Assembly (NCBI RefSeq): GCF_007747215.1 | Contig: NZ_CP036273.1 | Coordinates: 1,472,322 to 1,536,321 of the forward strand | Length of the DNA stretch: 64,000 bases | Reading direction: 5' to 3' | From: Urbifossiella limnaea | Lineage (GTDB): Bacteria; Planctomycetota; Planctomycetia; Gemmatales; Gemmataceae | Shown: in pieces, positions 20,056 through 29,125 of the stretch | Numbering within the stretch: the stretch's first letter is position 1 | Layout of the letters: every line of letters starts with the position of its first letter | The notes under the pieces: generated by a model | Told to the model about the DNA's origin: nothing | Seen by the model: the letters and a program-made list of their open reading frames with translations, nothing else | Database searches by the model: none | Position numbers and translations under genes: made by a program

Positions 20056-23000
20056 ATGACCCGTTGGCTCGCCGCCGCCCTCCTGCTGATCGCCGCCGGC
20101 CCCGCCGCCGCGCAGCTGCCGCCCGACAAAACCCTCGCCTCCATGAAGGTTGCCGACGGCCTCCAGGTCGAGCTGTTCGCCCACGAACCGATGGTCATCA
20201 ACCCGACCAACCTCGACGTGGACCACAAGGGCCGCGTCTGGGTCGCCGAGGCCGTGAACTACCGCCGCAAGGGGTTCGGCCGCCCGATGCTCCGCAACGA
20301 GGGCGACCGCATCCAGGTGCTCATCGACGAGACGGGCGCCGGCAAGGCCACGAAAGCCGTCACGTTCTACCAGGGGCAGGAACTGTACGGGCCGCTCAGC
20401 GTCACGGTCATCCCGCAGGCCGACGGCAAGGTGTTGCGGGTGCTCGTCTGCCAGTCGCCGGACATCCTCGAATTCTGGGACAAGGACGGCGACCTGAAGG
20501 CCGACGGCCCGCCGACGAAGTTCCTCACCGGCTTCCGCGGCTTCGACCACGACCACGGCGTCCACGGCCTCACCGTCGGCCCGGACGGCAAGCTGTACTT
20601 CACCGTCGGCGACAGCGGCGTGGGCGGGTTGCAGTCGAAGGACGGCAAGGGGCGCAAGTGGGAGTCGAACACCACCGACTGCCGCGCCGGTACCGTGTGG
20701 CGGTGCGACCAGGACGGCACCAACCTCGAACTCGTGGCCCACAACTTCCGCAACAACTACGAGGCCTGCGTCGACTCGTTCGGCGAGGTGTGGCTGAGCG
20801 ACAACGACGACGACGGCAACCAGCAGACGCGCATCTGCTACGTGATGCCCGGCGGCAACTACGGCTACAACCCGCGCGGCCCCGGCCAGACGCACTGGCA
20901 CGAGGAGCAGCCGGGGATCGTCCACAAGGCGATGCGGACGGGGTTCGGCAGCCCGACCGGGATCACGTTCTACGAGGGCTCGCTGCTGCCGGAGAAGTAC
21001 CGCGGCCACCTGCTCCACTGCGACGCCGGGCCGCGCGAGGTGCGGGCGTTCTTCCGCAAGCCGAAGGGCACCGGCTACGAGCTGGACAAGGAGGTGATCC
21101 TGACCAGTTCCGACACCTGGTTCCGCCCGAGCGGCGTGCGGGTGGCGCCGGACGGCAGCGTGTTCGTGTGCGACTGGTACGACCCCGGCGTCGGCGGCCA
21201 CGGCATGGGCGACTGGAAGATGGGCCGCGTCTTCCGCATCTACCCGTCCGGCCACGACGGCTACAAGGTGCCGGAGGTGAAGCTCGACACGAAGGAGGGC
21301 GTGCTGGCGGCGCTCGGCTCGCCCAACCAGGCAACGCGCACAGCGGTGCTTACGAAGCTAGAATCCATGCCACCCGCTGCCGCGGTTGGACAGGTAGTGG
21401 ATGGACTAACACGCTCGTCAACGATCTCTCAGGCCCGGGCGTTCTTTACATTGGATCAACTAACCGCTCGCCGACGAGACGGCCAGCAAGCCAATCTGCC
21501 AGCCGGGGCAGAGGCCAAGCTGGTAGACTTTCTCCGATTTAAGGCAGAAGACCGCCAATTCGGAACGGCCATGGCCCGCACCCAAGCCATGGACAAGTAT
21601 CCCCTCGGCTTCGGGTCCGGCGAGGAGCAAGATTGGACGAAGTGGGTCGAAACACGTGACCCCGCTATGGTCCGGGAATTCCTGGTCACACTGCGGTTGG
21701 TTCCGACCCAATACGCGAAGAAGTATGTGCCGCTCGCTGCCAAGAGGTACGACGGCCAGGATCACTTCTACCGGGCCGCGCTGAACATCGCCTGCGGCAC
21801 CGACCCGGCCCGGCGCGACGCCATCCTCGCCGACTTCGACAAGCACTTCCCGACGTGGGACGACAAGGTCGCCGACCTGGTATGGGAGCTGCGGCCGAAG
21901 TCGGTCCTGCCGCGGCTGCCGGCGCTCCTCACCGACGCCAAGCTCACCGCCGCCCAGAAGGCGCGCGTCGTGGACATCCTCGCCGTCAGCGACGACCCGA
22001 AGGCTGGCGCCGCCATGCTGTCCGTCCTCCGGGGCGACGCCGCCCCCGAGGTGAAGGCGCGGGCGCTCGACCAACTCCGGCTGTTCCTGCCGACGAAGTG
22101 GAACGGCCTCCGCACCAGCCCCGACCTCACCGCCGCCATCGACGGGTTGCTGAACACCCCCGCCACGCGGCTCACCGGCCTCCAGCTGATCGCCGCCGCG
22201 GGCAACACCAGCCGCGCCCCGGTCGTGACCGCGATTGCCGACGACAAGGCCGCCGCCGCGGAGGTCCGCACCGAGGCCGTACGCACGCTCGGCAAGCTGA
22301 AGTCGGCCGCGTCCGTGGACGCGCTGGCGGCGCTGGCGAAGGCCGGCCCGCCGGTCGGCACCGAAGCCGTGAACGCCCTCGGCGGGCTCGTCGGCACGAG
22401 CCCCAAGCTCGACGACACCGCCACCAAGGCGCTGACGGCGCTGCAAGGGCTGGTCGAGAGCAAGGACGCCCAGCGGGCGGCGCTCGGGGCGCTCGCCGGC
22501 ACTCGCGCCGGCACCGTCTGGCTGCTCGACCAGCACGCCGCGAAGAAGCTGCCGGCGCCTCTCGTGGCTGAGGCCGGGCAGCTGCTCCGCAACAGCCCGT
22601 TCCAGGGCGAGCGGAACCGCGCGATGGTGCTGTTCCCCGCCCCCGGTCGGCTCGACCTGAAGAACCTGCCGCCGATGGCCACGCTTGTTGCCCGCACCGG
22701 CGACGCCGCCCGCGGCAAGGCGGTGTGGGACGCCTCGCTCACTGGCGCGGCGCAGTGCGCCAAGTGCCACACCGTCCGCGGCGTCGGCGGGCAGGTCGGG
22801 CCGGACCTGTCGATGATCGGCAAGAAGGCGAGCCGCGAGAACCTGTTCGACTCGATCCTCGACCCGTCGAAGGCCATCGCCGACCAGCACACGTCGTACA
22901 CCCTCACCACCGCGGCCGGGCTGACCGTGACCGGGCTGCTGGTGAACGACACCCCGCAGGCGGTCACCCTCCGCGACGCCAACGGCAAGGACACGTCGAT

Positions 23001-23604
23001 CCCGAAGGCGGACATCGACGGCGAGGTGCGGAAGTCGAAGGTGTCGCTGATGCCGCAGGACGTGGTGGCGGCGCTGAGCGCCGACGAGCTGGTGGACCTC
23101 GTCACCTACATGCAGACGCTCCAGACCGCGGCGTACACGCCGGAGGCGTTCCGCGTCGCGGGGCCGTTCCCGGCCGCGACGATGACCGAGGCGCTGGCGA
23201 AGGAACACGGCCCCGAGAAGGCGGCGTTCGACCCGGCGGCGAAGTTCGGCGCCGTGGCGTGGCGCACGATCCGGCCCGACACGAAGGGCTACGTCGATCT
23301 CGCGGGGCTGCACGGCATCGCGGGGAAGCAGTCGGCGAGCTACCTGGTCGCCGAGATCGACTCGCCCGACGAGCAGAACGCGCAGGTGCTGCTGGGCATC
23401 GACGACAGCGCGGTCCTGTGGCTGAACGGCCGCGAGGTGTTCCGCCACGCGGACATGCGTGCCGCGGCGCCGGGCCAGCACACGGTAGCGGTGCGGCTGA
23501 CGAAGGGGAAGAACACCGTGCTGCTGAAGGTGGCCAACGGCGACAATCCGCACGGGGCATACTTCACGCTGTTGAGCGGGACCGAGGTGCGTGCCGCGAG
23601 ATAA
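20056..23604 (+). CDS. PVC-type membrane-associated dehydrogenase with HEAT-like region and CxxCH haem domain
   Basis: A 1,182-residue exported protein. A signal peptide (MTRWLAAALLLIAAGPAAAQ) is followed by an NHL-like propeller with DVDHKGRVWVAEAVNYR and DHDHGVHGLTVGPDGKLYFTVGD (~30-400). A HEAT-repeat-like helical region follows (~410-860), then a cytochrome-c-like domain with CAKCH at 901-905 and GPDLSMIGKKASRENL (TIGR02603-type), and a C-terminal jelly-roll (~1035-1182, LLGIDDSAVLWLNGREV). This is the planctomycete dehydrogenase family TIGR02604, probably oxidising sugars or alcohols in the periplasm. Residues ~425-570 (nt ~21330-21770) have distinctly lower GC and many A/T-ending codons, suggesting replacement by recombination. 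Confidence 0.9.
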   Translation: MTRWLAAALLLIAAGPAAAQLPPDKTLASMKVADGLQVELFAHEPMVINPTNLDVDHKGRVWVAEAVNYRRKGFGRPMLRNEGDRIQVLIDETGAGKATKAVTFYQGQELYGPLSVTVIPQADGKVLRVLVCQSPDILEFWDKDGDLKADGPPTKFLTGFRGFDHDHGVHGLTVGPDGKLYFTVGDSGVGGLQSKDGKGRKWESNTTDCRAGTVWRCDQDGTNLELVAHNFRNNYEACVDSFGEVWLSDNDDDGNQQTRICYVMPGGNYGYNPRGPGQTHWHEEQPGIVHKAMRTGFGSPTGITFYEGSLLPEKYRGHLLHCDAGPREVRAFFRKPKGTGYELDKEVILTSSDTWFRPSGVRVAPDGSVFVCDWYDPGVGGHGMGDWKMGRVFRIYPSGHDGYKVPEVKLDTKEGVLAALGSPNQATRTAVLTKLESMPPAAAVGQVVDGLTRSSTISQARAFFTLDQLTARRRDGQQANLPAGAEAKLVDFLRFKAEDRQFGTAMARTQAMDKYPLGFGSGEEQDWTKWVETRDPAMVREFLVTLRLVPTQYAKKYVPLAAKRYDGQDHFYRAALNIACGTDPARRDAILADFDKHFPTWDDKVADLVWELRPKSVLPRLPALLTDAKLTAAQKARVVDILAVSDDPKAGAAMLSVLRGDAAPEVKARALDQLRLFLPTKWNGLRTSPDLTAAIDGLLNTPATRLTGLQLIAAAGNTSRAPVVTAIADDKAAAAEVRTEAVRTLGKLKSAASVDALAALAKAGPPVGTEAVNALGGLVGTSPKLDDTATKALTALQGLVESKDAQRAALGALAGTRAGTVWLLDQHAAKKLPAPLVAEAGQLLRNSPFQGERNRAMVLFPAPGRLDLKNLPPMATLVARTGDAARGKAVWDASLTGAAQCAKCHTVRGVGGQVGPDLSMIGKKASRENLFDSILDPSKAIADQHTSYTLTTAAGLTVTGLLVNDTPQAVTLRDANGKDTSIPKADIDGEVRKSKVSLMPQDVVAALSADELVDLVTYMQTLQTAAYTPEAFRVAGPFPAATMTEALAKEHGPEKAAFDPAAKFGAVAWRTIRPDTKGYVDLAGLHGIAGKQSASYLVAEIDSPDEQNAQVLLGIDDSAVLWLNGREVFRHADMRAAAPGQHTVAVRLTKGKNTVLLKVANGDNPHGAYFTLLSGTEVRAAR

Positions 23605-23616
23605 ACCAAGACTGAA

Positions 23617-23722
23617 TGGCCGCAAAAAGGCACAAAAGACACAAAAGGGAAGACCGAGCCGGGACAGAACTCTGGTTTTGATCGGTCTTCCGTTTTGTGT
23701 CTTTTGTGCCTTTTTGCGGCCA
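23617..23722. repeat. A/T-rich inverted-repeat element, copy 3 of 3
   Basis: Arms 23617-23657 and 23682-23722 match at 40 of 41 positions (tggccgcaaaaaggcacaaa). The interior contains the ggaagaccgagcc stretch shared with copy 2. It lies 12 bp after the haem dehydrogenase gene and ends 21 bp before the next ATG. Confidence 0.92.
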
Positions 23723-23743
23723 ATCCTCTTCCGGAGTACCCCC

Positions 23744-25096
23744 ATGCCCCGCGTTTCCCGCCGCGCGTTCGCCGCGAGCGCAGCCGCGCTCCCCGCCGCC
23801 AGCTACGCGCAAATCCCCGGCGCCAACGACCGCGTGCGGCTCGGCTGCATCGGCGTCGGCAACCGCGGCGACCAGCTCCTCGACGCCTTCCTCACCCACG
23901 CGGACCAGCAGGTCGTCGCCGTCGCCGACGTGAACGCGCCGTACCTCCCCGCCGCGGCCGCGAAGGTGGCGAAGGCGAGCGGCTCCAGCCCCGACACGGT
24001 GAAGGAGTACCGCCGCGTCCTCGACCGCCGCGACGTGGACGCGGTTGTGATCGCCACGCCCGACCACTGGCACGCGCTGCAGTTCGTGGACGCCTGCCAC
24101 GCCGGCAAGCACGTCTACTGCGAGAAGCCGCTGAGCCTCACGATCTCGGAAGGCCGCCGCATGGCCGACGTGGCCCGGCAGACGCGCCGCGTCACGCAGG
24201 TCGGCCTGCACCGACGTAGCTCGCCGCTCGTCGCCGAGGCGGTGAAGCTCATCCGCGACGGCGCCATCGGCAAGGTGACGGTGGCAAAGTGCTACCACCA
24301 CCGGAACGAGACGCCGATGGGCATCGGCGCCCCCGCCGACGGGGAGCCGCCCGCCGGCCTCGACTACGAGCTGTGGCTCGGGCCGGCGCCGAAGGTGCCG
24401 TTCAACCGGAACAAGGTGCTGTACAAGTTCCGCTGGTTCTGGGACTACAGCGGCGGCCAGCTCACGAACTTCGGAACGCACTACCTCGACGTCATCCAGT
24501 GGGCGCTCAACCAGGAGGCGCCGAAGGCGGTGGCGTGCCTGGGCGGCCGGTTCGGGACGGAGGACAACCGCCAGATCCCCGACACGCTCGAGGCGGTGTG
24601 GCAGTACGACGGCTGCCTGGTGACGTTCAGCCAGTTCAACTGCAACGCCGCGGCGGGGAACGTGAAGTCGGGCACGATCGAGTTCCGCGGCACCCAGGGC
24701 ACGCTCGTCCTCAACGACGCGGCGACGGTGCTGGAGATCCTCCCCGAGAACGTCCGCGTGGAGGAGTTGCCGGCGCTGAGCCCGCTGGAGCGCGAGGCGA
24801 ACGCGAAGCAGGGCCGGGCCGTGCGTCAGGCGCGGATGCCGGACGTCCGCAGGGCTGCCGGCGACCCGACGCCGCTCCACGCCCGCAGCTTCCTCGACGG
24901 CGTGAAGACCGGCTCGGCGACGACGTGCCCGGCGGAGGTCGGCCACCGCTCGACGACGGCGACGCTCCTGGCCCGGGTGGCGCTCATGCAGGGGAAGACG
25001 CTGCAGTGGGACGCGAAGGCCGAGCGGATCACGAACGACGCCGACAGCAACCGGCTGCTGGGCTACGAGTACCGGGCGCCGTACAAGCTGGGGTGA
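23744..25096 (+). CDS. Gfo/Idh/MocA-family oxidoreductase with Tat signal
   Basis: A 450-residue protein. A twin-arginine leader (VSRRAFAASAAALPAASYAQ) is followed by an NAD(P)-binding Rossmann fold with GCIGVGNRGDQLLDAF (~31-46), the ATPDHWHALQFVDACHAGKH segment, the catalytic EKPLSL motif, and a C-terminal alpha/beta domain with NFGTHYLDVIQWAL. These enzymes oxidise or epimerise sugars with nicotinamide cofactor; exported Tat forms are common in planctomycetes. The ATG at 23744 follows CCGGAGTACC; upstream in-frame Mets lie inside the palindromic element and are not credible starts. Confidence 0.9.
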   Translation: MPRVSRRAFAASAAALPAASYAQIPGANDRVRLGCIGVGNRGDQLLDAFLTHADQQVVAVADVNAPYLPAAAAKVAKASGSSPDTVKEYRRVLDRRDVDAVVIATPDHWHALQFVDACHAGKHVYCEKPLSLTISEGRRMADVARQTRRVTQVGLHRRSSPLVAEAVKLIRDGAIGKVTVAKCYHHRNETPMGIGAPADGEPPAGLDYELWLGPAPKVPFNRNKVLYKFRWFWDYSGGQLTNFGTHYLDVIQWALNQEAPKAVACLGGRFGTEDNRQIPDTLEAVWQYDGCLVTFSQFNCNAAAGNVKSGTIEFRGTQGTLVLNDAATVLEILPENVRVEELPALSPLEREANAKQGRAVRQARMPDVRRAAGDPTPLHARSFLDGVKTGSATTCPAEVGHRSTTATLLARVALMQGKTLQWDAKAERITNDADSNRLLGYEYRAPYKLG

Positions 25097-25137
25097 CCGT
25101 CCCGGTCACCCGGCCCCGGCGGCGCGGTCGGGTGACC
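25091..25137. terminator. Compact bidirectional terminator with three alternating complementary octamers
   Basis: GGGTGACC (25091-25098), GGTCACCC (25104-25111) and GGGTGACC (25130-25137) let the middle copy pair with either neighbour. The stop codons of the two convergent genes (TGA at 25094-25096 plus strand; 25106-25108 minus strand) lie within these arms, and only 9 bp separate the genes. Confidence 0.6.
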
Positions 25138-26695
25138 AACCGGCGCACGCGCACGCGGCCAGCGCCTGACCCAACTCGGCGGCCGACCCGTGCCGCTCGG
25201 CCGGGGGCTTCGCCAGGCACCGGGCCACCACCGCGGCGAGGTCGGCTGGCACGTCCGCGCGCACGTCCGCCAGGGGCGGCGCGGGCTCCGCGCGGTGCGC
25301 GGCCAGGAGCTGGCCGAGCCCCTTCGCCTGGAAGGGCGGCCGCCCGGCGAGCGCGAAGAACGCCACCGCCCCCAGGCTGTACACGTCGCTGCGGGCGTCC
25401 ACGTCGGCCTCGCCGGCCGCCTGTTCCGGACTCATGTACGCCGGCGTCCCCATGACCGTGCCCGCCCGCGTGAGCCGGGCGTCCGGGTCGGCCGAGAGGT
25501 CCTGCACCAGCCCGAAGTCGAGCAACTTCGCCACGTCTCGCTCCCCGCCGAGGGCGGCGACGATGACGTTCCCGGGCTTGAGGTCGCGGTGGACGAGCCC
25601 GGCCGCGTGCGCCTCGGCCAGTGCCCCGCACAGCTGCCGCAGGAGGTACACGGCCCGCCCCGGGGGGAGGGGGCCGGCGTCGCGGACGAGCGCCTCCAGG
25701 GTCGGGCCGTCGAGGTACTCCATGACGAGGTAGAAGCTGCCGTCGTCGGCCCGGCCGTAGTCGTAGACGCGGACCGTGTTGGCGTGCGACAGCCCGGTGA
25801 CGGCCCGGACCTCCCGCTCGAACCGGGCGGCGGCGGCCGGGTGGGCGGCGGCCTCGGGGCGGACGAACTTGACGGCGCACGGCCGCTTGAGCAGCGCGTG
25901 CTCGGCCAGCCACACCTCGCCCATGCCGCCCTCGCCGAGCTTCCGCTTGAGGGCGTACTGGCCGACCCGCTCGGCCCGCCGCTCGGCCTCGAACGCCCGC
26001 CGCTGGAGGGCCGACACCCGCGCGGCCGCGAACACCGCGATGGCCGCCGGGAACGCCAGGAGCGCCGCCGCCTGGACGAGCAGCGGGACGAGGTCGTCGC
26101 GGAGCCCGGGGGTGGTCCACGCGGCCGCGGCCGCCGCCAGGAACGGCACCGCGGCGATGGCCGCCACCGCGCTCAGGCTCCGCCGCCGGGTGTTCGGGAC
26201 GAGCACCCCGTAGGCGACAATGGTGGTGGTGAACAAGGGCAGGGTGGCCAGCCCGTAGAACCCGACGGTGATCTGCGGGTCGGGGGTGAGCCAGGCGGTA
26301 TGCGCCAGCATCACGTACCGGAGCCACCCGAAGAAGGCGACGAGGGTGGCGAAGTGGACGAACTCCCACCCGCGGAGGGCGCGGAGGGTGAGCCCGGGCC
26401 GCAGCCACAGCACCACCGCCCCGCCCAGGCACTCGGCAAACGGCGGGGCCAGGAGCCACGGGTTCCCCTGGTCCGGGCGGAACAGCGGGTTGTTGTTCGG
26501 GGTGGACCAGCTGAGAACCTGGAGGAGGCCGACGCACAGCAGCGCGAGGAGGTGGACGAGGATCAGCCGCGACCGGAGGAGGACGCGGACTTCGTCGTCG
26601 AACCCCGGGCCGGCGGTCGGCCCGGCGGCCCAGGGGGCGGTGGCGGCCGGCAGGGCCGCCGCGGTCACGGTCGGCGCGGCGCTCGGGGCGGTCAT
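25106..26695 (-). CDS. Ser/Thr protein kinase with N-terminal six-helix membrane domain
   Basis: A 529-residue protein. Residues ~44-228 contain six hydrophobic helices with short loops. A Hanks-type kinase follows at ~247-515: glycine loop GEGGMGEV (254-261), Lys276 in CAVKFV, catalytic HRDLKPGN (369-376), DFG 393-395, and TPAYMSPEQ activation segment/P+1 loop. This order, membrane module first and kinase at the C-terminus, is the reverse of the common PknB layout. It suggests that the membrane domain senses a lipid or ion signal and passes it to the cytoplasmic kinase. No extracellular domain is evident. Targets unknown. Confidence 0.9.
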   Translation of the reverse strand: MTAPSAAPTVTAAALPAATAPWAAGPTAGPGFDDEVRVLLRSRLILVHLLALLCVGLLQVLSWSTPNNNPLFRPDQGNPWLLAPPFAECLGGAVVLWLRPGLTLRALRGWEFVHFATLVAFFGWLRYVMLAHTAWLTPDPQITVGFYGLATLPLFTTTIVAYGVLVPNTRRRSLSAVAAIAAVPFLAAAAAAWTTPGLRDDLVPLLVQAAALLAFPAAIAVFAAARVSALQRRAFEAERRAERVGQYALKRKLGEGGMGEVWLAEHALLKRPCAVKFVRPEAAAHPAAAARFEREVRAVTGLSHANTVRVYDYGRADDGSFYLVMEYLDGPTLEALVRDAGPLPPGRAVYLLRQLCGALAEAHAAGLVHRDLKPGNVIVAALGGERDVAKLLDFGLVQDLSADPDARLTRAGTVMGTPAYMSPEQAAGEADVDARSDVYSLGAVAFFALAGRPPFQAKGLGQLLAAHRAEPAPPLADVRADVPADLAAVVARCLAKPPAERHGSAAELGQALAACACAGWSPDRAAGAG

Positions 26696-26760
26696 CGGGT
26701 GTCACCTGGGGCGGCCGGGGCGGGCGGGCCCGACGCGGCGGGGTCGAATCGCCGGCCGCC

Positions 26761-27297
26761 TCACGCCCCCTTCGGGCGGAAGGCCGTCACCACCGCCTCG
26801 TTCGTCGTCAGGCGCGGCCCGCCGATCAGGTCCACGCAGTACGGCACCGCCGGCATCACCGCCAGCAGGCACTCGCGGATCGCCGCCGGCTTCCCCGGCA
26901 GGTTCACGATCAGCGTCTTGCCGCGAACCCCCGCCGTCTGCCGCGACAGGATCGCCGTCGGCACACTCCGCAGCGACACCGCCCGCATTAACTCGCCGAA
27001 GCCGGGCAGCAGCTTCTCGCAGACCGCCTCGGTAGCCTCGGGCGTCACGTCGCGCGGGGCCGGGCCGGTGCCGCCGGTCGTCACCACCAGCGCGCAGCCC
27101 TCCTGGTCGCACAGCTCCGTCAGGTTCAGCTCGATGGTGTGCAGCTCGTCCGGCACGACGCGCCGGACCGGCTCCCACGCGCCGGTCAGCATCTCGGTGA
27201 GAGCGTCGAAGACGGCGGGGCCGCCGCGGTCCTCGTACTCGCCGCGGCTGGCCCGGTCGGAGACGGTGAGGATGCCGATCTTGGGGGGCATGGGCAT
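26761..27297 (-). CDS. Molybdopterin adenylyltransferase / MoaB-MogA family
   Basis: A 178-residue protein with the MoCF fold: KIGILTVSDRASRGEYEDRGG at the N-terminus, ALVVTTGGTGPAPRDVTPEA as the MPT-binding motif, and VRGKTLIVNLPGKPAAIRE. MogA adenylylates molybdopterin before molybdenum insertion; MoaB is a close relative with the same or lost activity. Both MPMPPKIG (27297) and MPPKIG (27291) are possible starts, with no clear Shine-Dalgarno because the palindrome at 27296-27420 touches the start codon. No other molybdenum-cofactor gene is nearby. Confidence 0.88.
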   Translation of the reverse strand: MPMPPKIGILTVSDRASRGEYEDRGGPAVFDALTEMLTGAWEPVRRVVPDELHTIELNLTELCDQEGCALVVTTGGTGPAPRDVTPEATEAVCEKLLPGFGELMRAVSLRSVPTAILSRQTAGVRGKTLIVNLPGKPAAIRECLLAVMPAVPYCVDLIGGPRLTTNEAVVTAFRPKGA

Positions 27298-27420
27298 TCG
27301 GGAGTCGGGATTCGGGATTCGCGGTCGAGCCGAACCCGGCGCGACCCCTGGGTATACTAACCGCCCGGGAGGGGTGGCGAACGTCCGTCTGCCCCGAATC
27401 CCGAATCCCGAATCCTGAAT
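27296..27420. repeat. Inverted repeat of GGGATTC heptamers
   Basis: Arms 27296-27321 and 27395-27420 match at 24 of 26 positions; each arm is tandem copies of gggattc/gaatccc. It occupies the divergent gap between the MoaB/MogA gene and the alcohol dehydrogenase gene and overlaps the minus-strand start codon region. Confidence 0.85.
27353..27358 (+). promoter_or_regulatory. Possible -10 box (TATACT) of the alcohol dehydrogenase gene
   Basis: GGGTATACTAA lies in the loop of the 27296-27420 palindrome, 74 bp upstream of the ATG at 27433. Best hexamer match in the gap; -35 not evident. Confidence 0.35.
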
Positions 27421-27432
27421 CCTCCCAGACCC

Positions 27433-28638
27433 ATGCGTACCTGGTCCTTCCAGTCGGCCGGCAGCCTCCTCTTCGGCCGCGGCGCGGCCGGGCACCTCCC
27501 CGACGTCGCCCGCGGCCTCGGCGCCGGCCGCGTCTTCGTCGTCGCCGACCCCACCCTCCAGAAGGTCGGCACCCTCGACGCGGTGGTCAAGCCGATCCTC
27601 GCCGCGGGGATGATGGTCGAGACGTTCCTGGTCGAGAAGCCGGAGCCGGCGGTGGAGGTCGTGCGGGCCGCGGCGGCGAAGGCGCGGGCGGCCGCGCCGG
27701 CCGTGATCCTCGGCCTCGGCGGCGGGTCGAACATGGACGTCGCGAAGCTGGTGTCGCTGGTGCTGGCGCACGGCGGCGACCCGCTCGACTACACCGGCGA
27801 CTGCCGCGTCCCCGGCCCGATCCTGCCGACGATCGGCGTGCCGACCACCGCCGGCACCGGCTCCGAGGTGTCGGCCGCGGCCGTGTTCGGCGACTCGGCG
27901 CGGCAGATCAAGGTGAGCTGCCTCAGCCCGTTCCTGCGGCCCGACGCGGCGGTCGTGGACCCCCTGCTGAGCGCGTCGTGCCCGCCGAAGGTGACGGCCG
28001 ACAGCGGCATCGACGCACTGACGCACGCGATCGAGGCGTTCACCGCGATCGACAACGACCTGTTCCCGCTGCCGAGCGGCGAGAAGACGGTGTACCAGGG
28101 GAAGAACCCCATGGCCGACGTGATGGCGAAGGAGGCGATCACGCTGGTCGGCAAGTACCTGCGGCGGGCGGTGGCGAACGGCGACGACCTGGAGGCCCGC
28201 GACGGCATGGCGCTGGCCGGCACGCTGGGCGGGCTGGCGTTCTCGAACGCGGGGGTGGCGCTGGTCCACGCGATGGAGTACCCGGTGGGCGGCGCCGTCC
28301 ACGTGTCGCACGGGGCCGGCAACGGCCTGCTGCTGCCGTTCGTGATGGAGTTCAACCGCCCCGCGGCGGTGCGGACACTGGCGAAGCTGCCGGCGCTGCT
28401 GGGCGCGCCGGACGCGGACGAACCGGACGAGGACGCGGCCGTGCGGGCGGTGGCGATGGTGGCGAAGCTGCGGGAGGACATCGGCATCCCGACGCGGCTG
28501 CGCGACATCGGGGTGACGGAGGCGATGCTGCCGGGCTTCGCGGAGAAGGCGTTCGCGATCAAGCGACTGATGCGCGTGAACCCGCGGACGCCGCAGTCGG
28601 CGGCGGAGATCGAGGCCGTGTACCGGGCGGCGTTCTGA
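27433..28638 (+). CDS. Iron-containing alcohol dehydrogenase (group III)
   Basis: A 401-residue protein of the Fe-ADH family. The NAD(P)-binding N-terminal part has VILGLGGGSNMDVAKLVSL and PTTAGTGSEVSAAAVF. The metal-binding part has SGIDALTHAIEAFTAIDND and VHVSHGAGNGLLLPFV, the His/Asp ligand motifs. Length is typical. Likely oxidises or reduces a small alcohol or semialdehyde; substrate not predictable. It begins right after the GAATCCC palindrome and converges on the DoxX gene with a 21-bp gap. Confidence 0.92.
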   Translation: MRTWSFQSAGSLLFGRGAAGHLPDVARGLGAGRVFVVADPTLQKVGTLDAVVKPILAAGMMVETFLVEKPEPAVEVVRAAAAKARAAAPAVILGLGGGSNMDVAKLVSLVLAHGGDPLDYTGDCRVPGPILPTIGVPTTAGTGSEVSAAAVFGDSARQIKVSCLSPFLRPDAAVVDPLLSASCPPKVTADSGIDALTHAIEAFTAIDNDLFPLPSGEKTVYQGKNPMADVMAKEAITLVGKYLRRAVANGDDLEARDGMALAGTLGGLAFSNAGVALVHAMEYPVGGAVHVSHGAGNGLLLPFVMEFNRPAAVRTLAKLPALLGAPDADEPDEDAAVRAVAMVAKLREDIGIPTRLRDIGVTEAMLPGFAEKAFAIKRLMRVNPRTPQSAAEIEAVYRAAF

Positions 28639-28659
28639 CCCCGCTCGGGAGCTTTTCCG

Positions 28660-29034
28660 TTACACGCACGGCCCCGCGAGCCGGCGCGACGCCGGCCGCA
28701 GCGCCCACGACGCCACCGCGAGCGCCAGCATCACCGCCGGCGGGATCAGGTCCGTCGGCGGGTCGTTAATCGACAGGTGCGCCGCTACCGCGCCCGTCAG
28801 GTTGATCACGAAGCCCGCGTACGCCCACTCCTTCGCCCGCGGCAGGCCCGGCAGCAGCACCACCACCGCCCCTGCTAGCTTCCAGAAACCCAGGATGCGG
28901 AAGAAAGACGACGGGTAGCCGAGCTTTGCCGTCTCCTCGTCGAAGCCCGCCGGTTGCACCAGGTCGCCGAACCCGCCGGCCAGGTAACCCAGGCCGAGCA
29001 GCACCGTCGTCACCCAGTACGCGATCGTGCGCAT
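28660..29034 (-). CDS. DoxX-like small membrane protein
   Basis: A 124-residue, four-helix protein: AYWVTTVLLGLGYLAGGFGDL, LGFWKLAGAVVVLLPG, EWAYAGFVINLTGAVAAHL and PPAVMLALAVASWALRP. This matches DoxX-like proteins, including the conserved K in the second helix region (GFWKLAGA). Function poorly defined; some members pair with oxidases or thiol chemistry. The ATG at 29034 opens the first helix; longer upstream frames overlap the promoter of the divergent kinase. Confidence 0.75.
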   Translation of the reverse strand: MRTIAYWVTTVLLGLGYLAGGFGDLVQPAGFDEETAKLGYPSSFFRILGFWKLAGAVVVLLPGLPRAKEWAYAGFVINLTGAVAAHLSINDPPTDLIPPAVMLALAVASWALRPASRRLAGPCV

Positions 29035-29125
29035 CTTTGACGCCCTCCCGGTTCCGCGGTCTGTGCGGGCGTATACCCGCAACCGCCGGGGCGGTCAACT
29101 TCAACGGCGCGCCGCGCGCCGTAAG

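Noticed and set aside
23591-23743. N-terminal extension of the Gfo/Idh oxidoreductase
   Set aside because: It is also translation of the inverted repeat; the Tat leader beginning at 23744 is the natural N-terminus.
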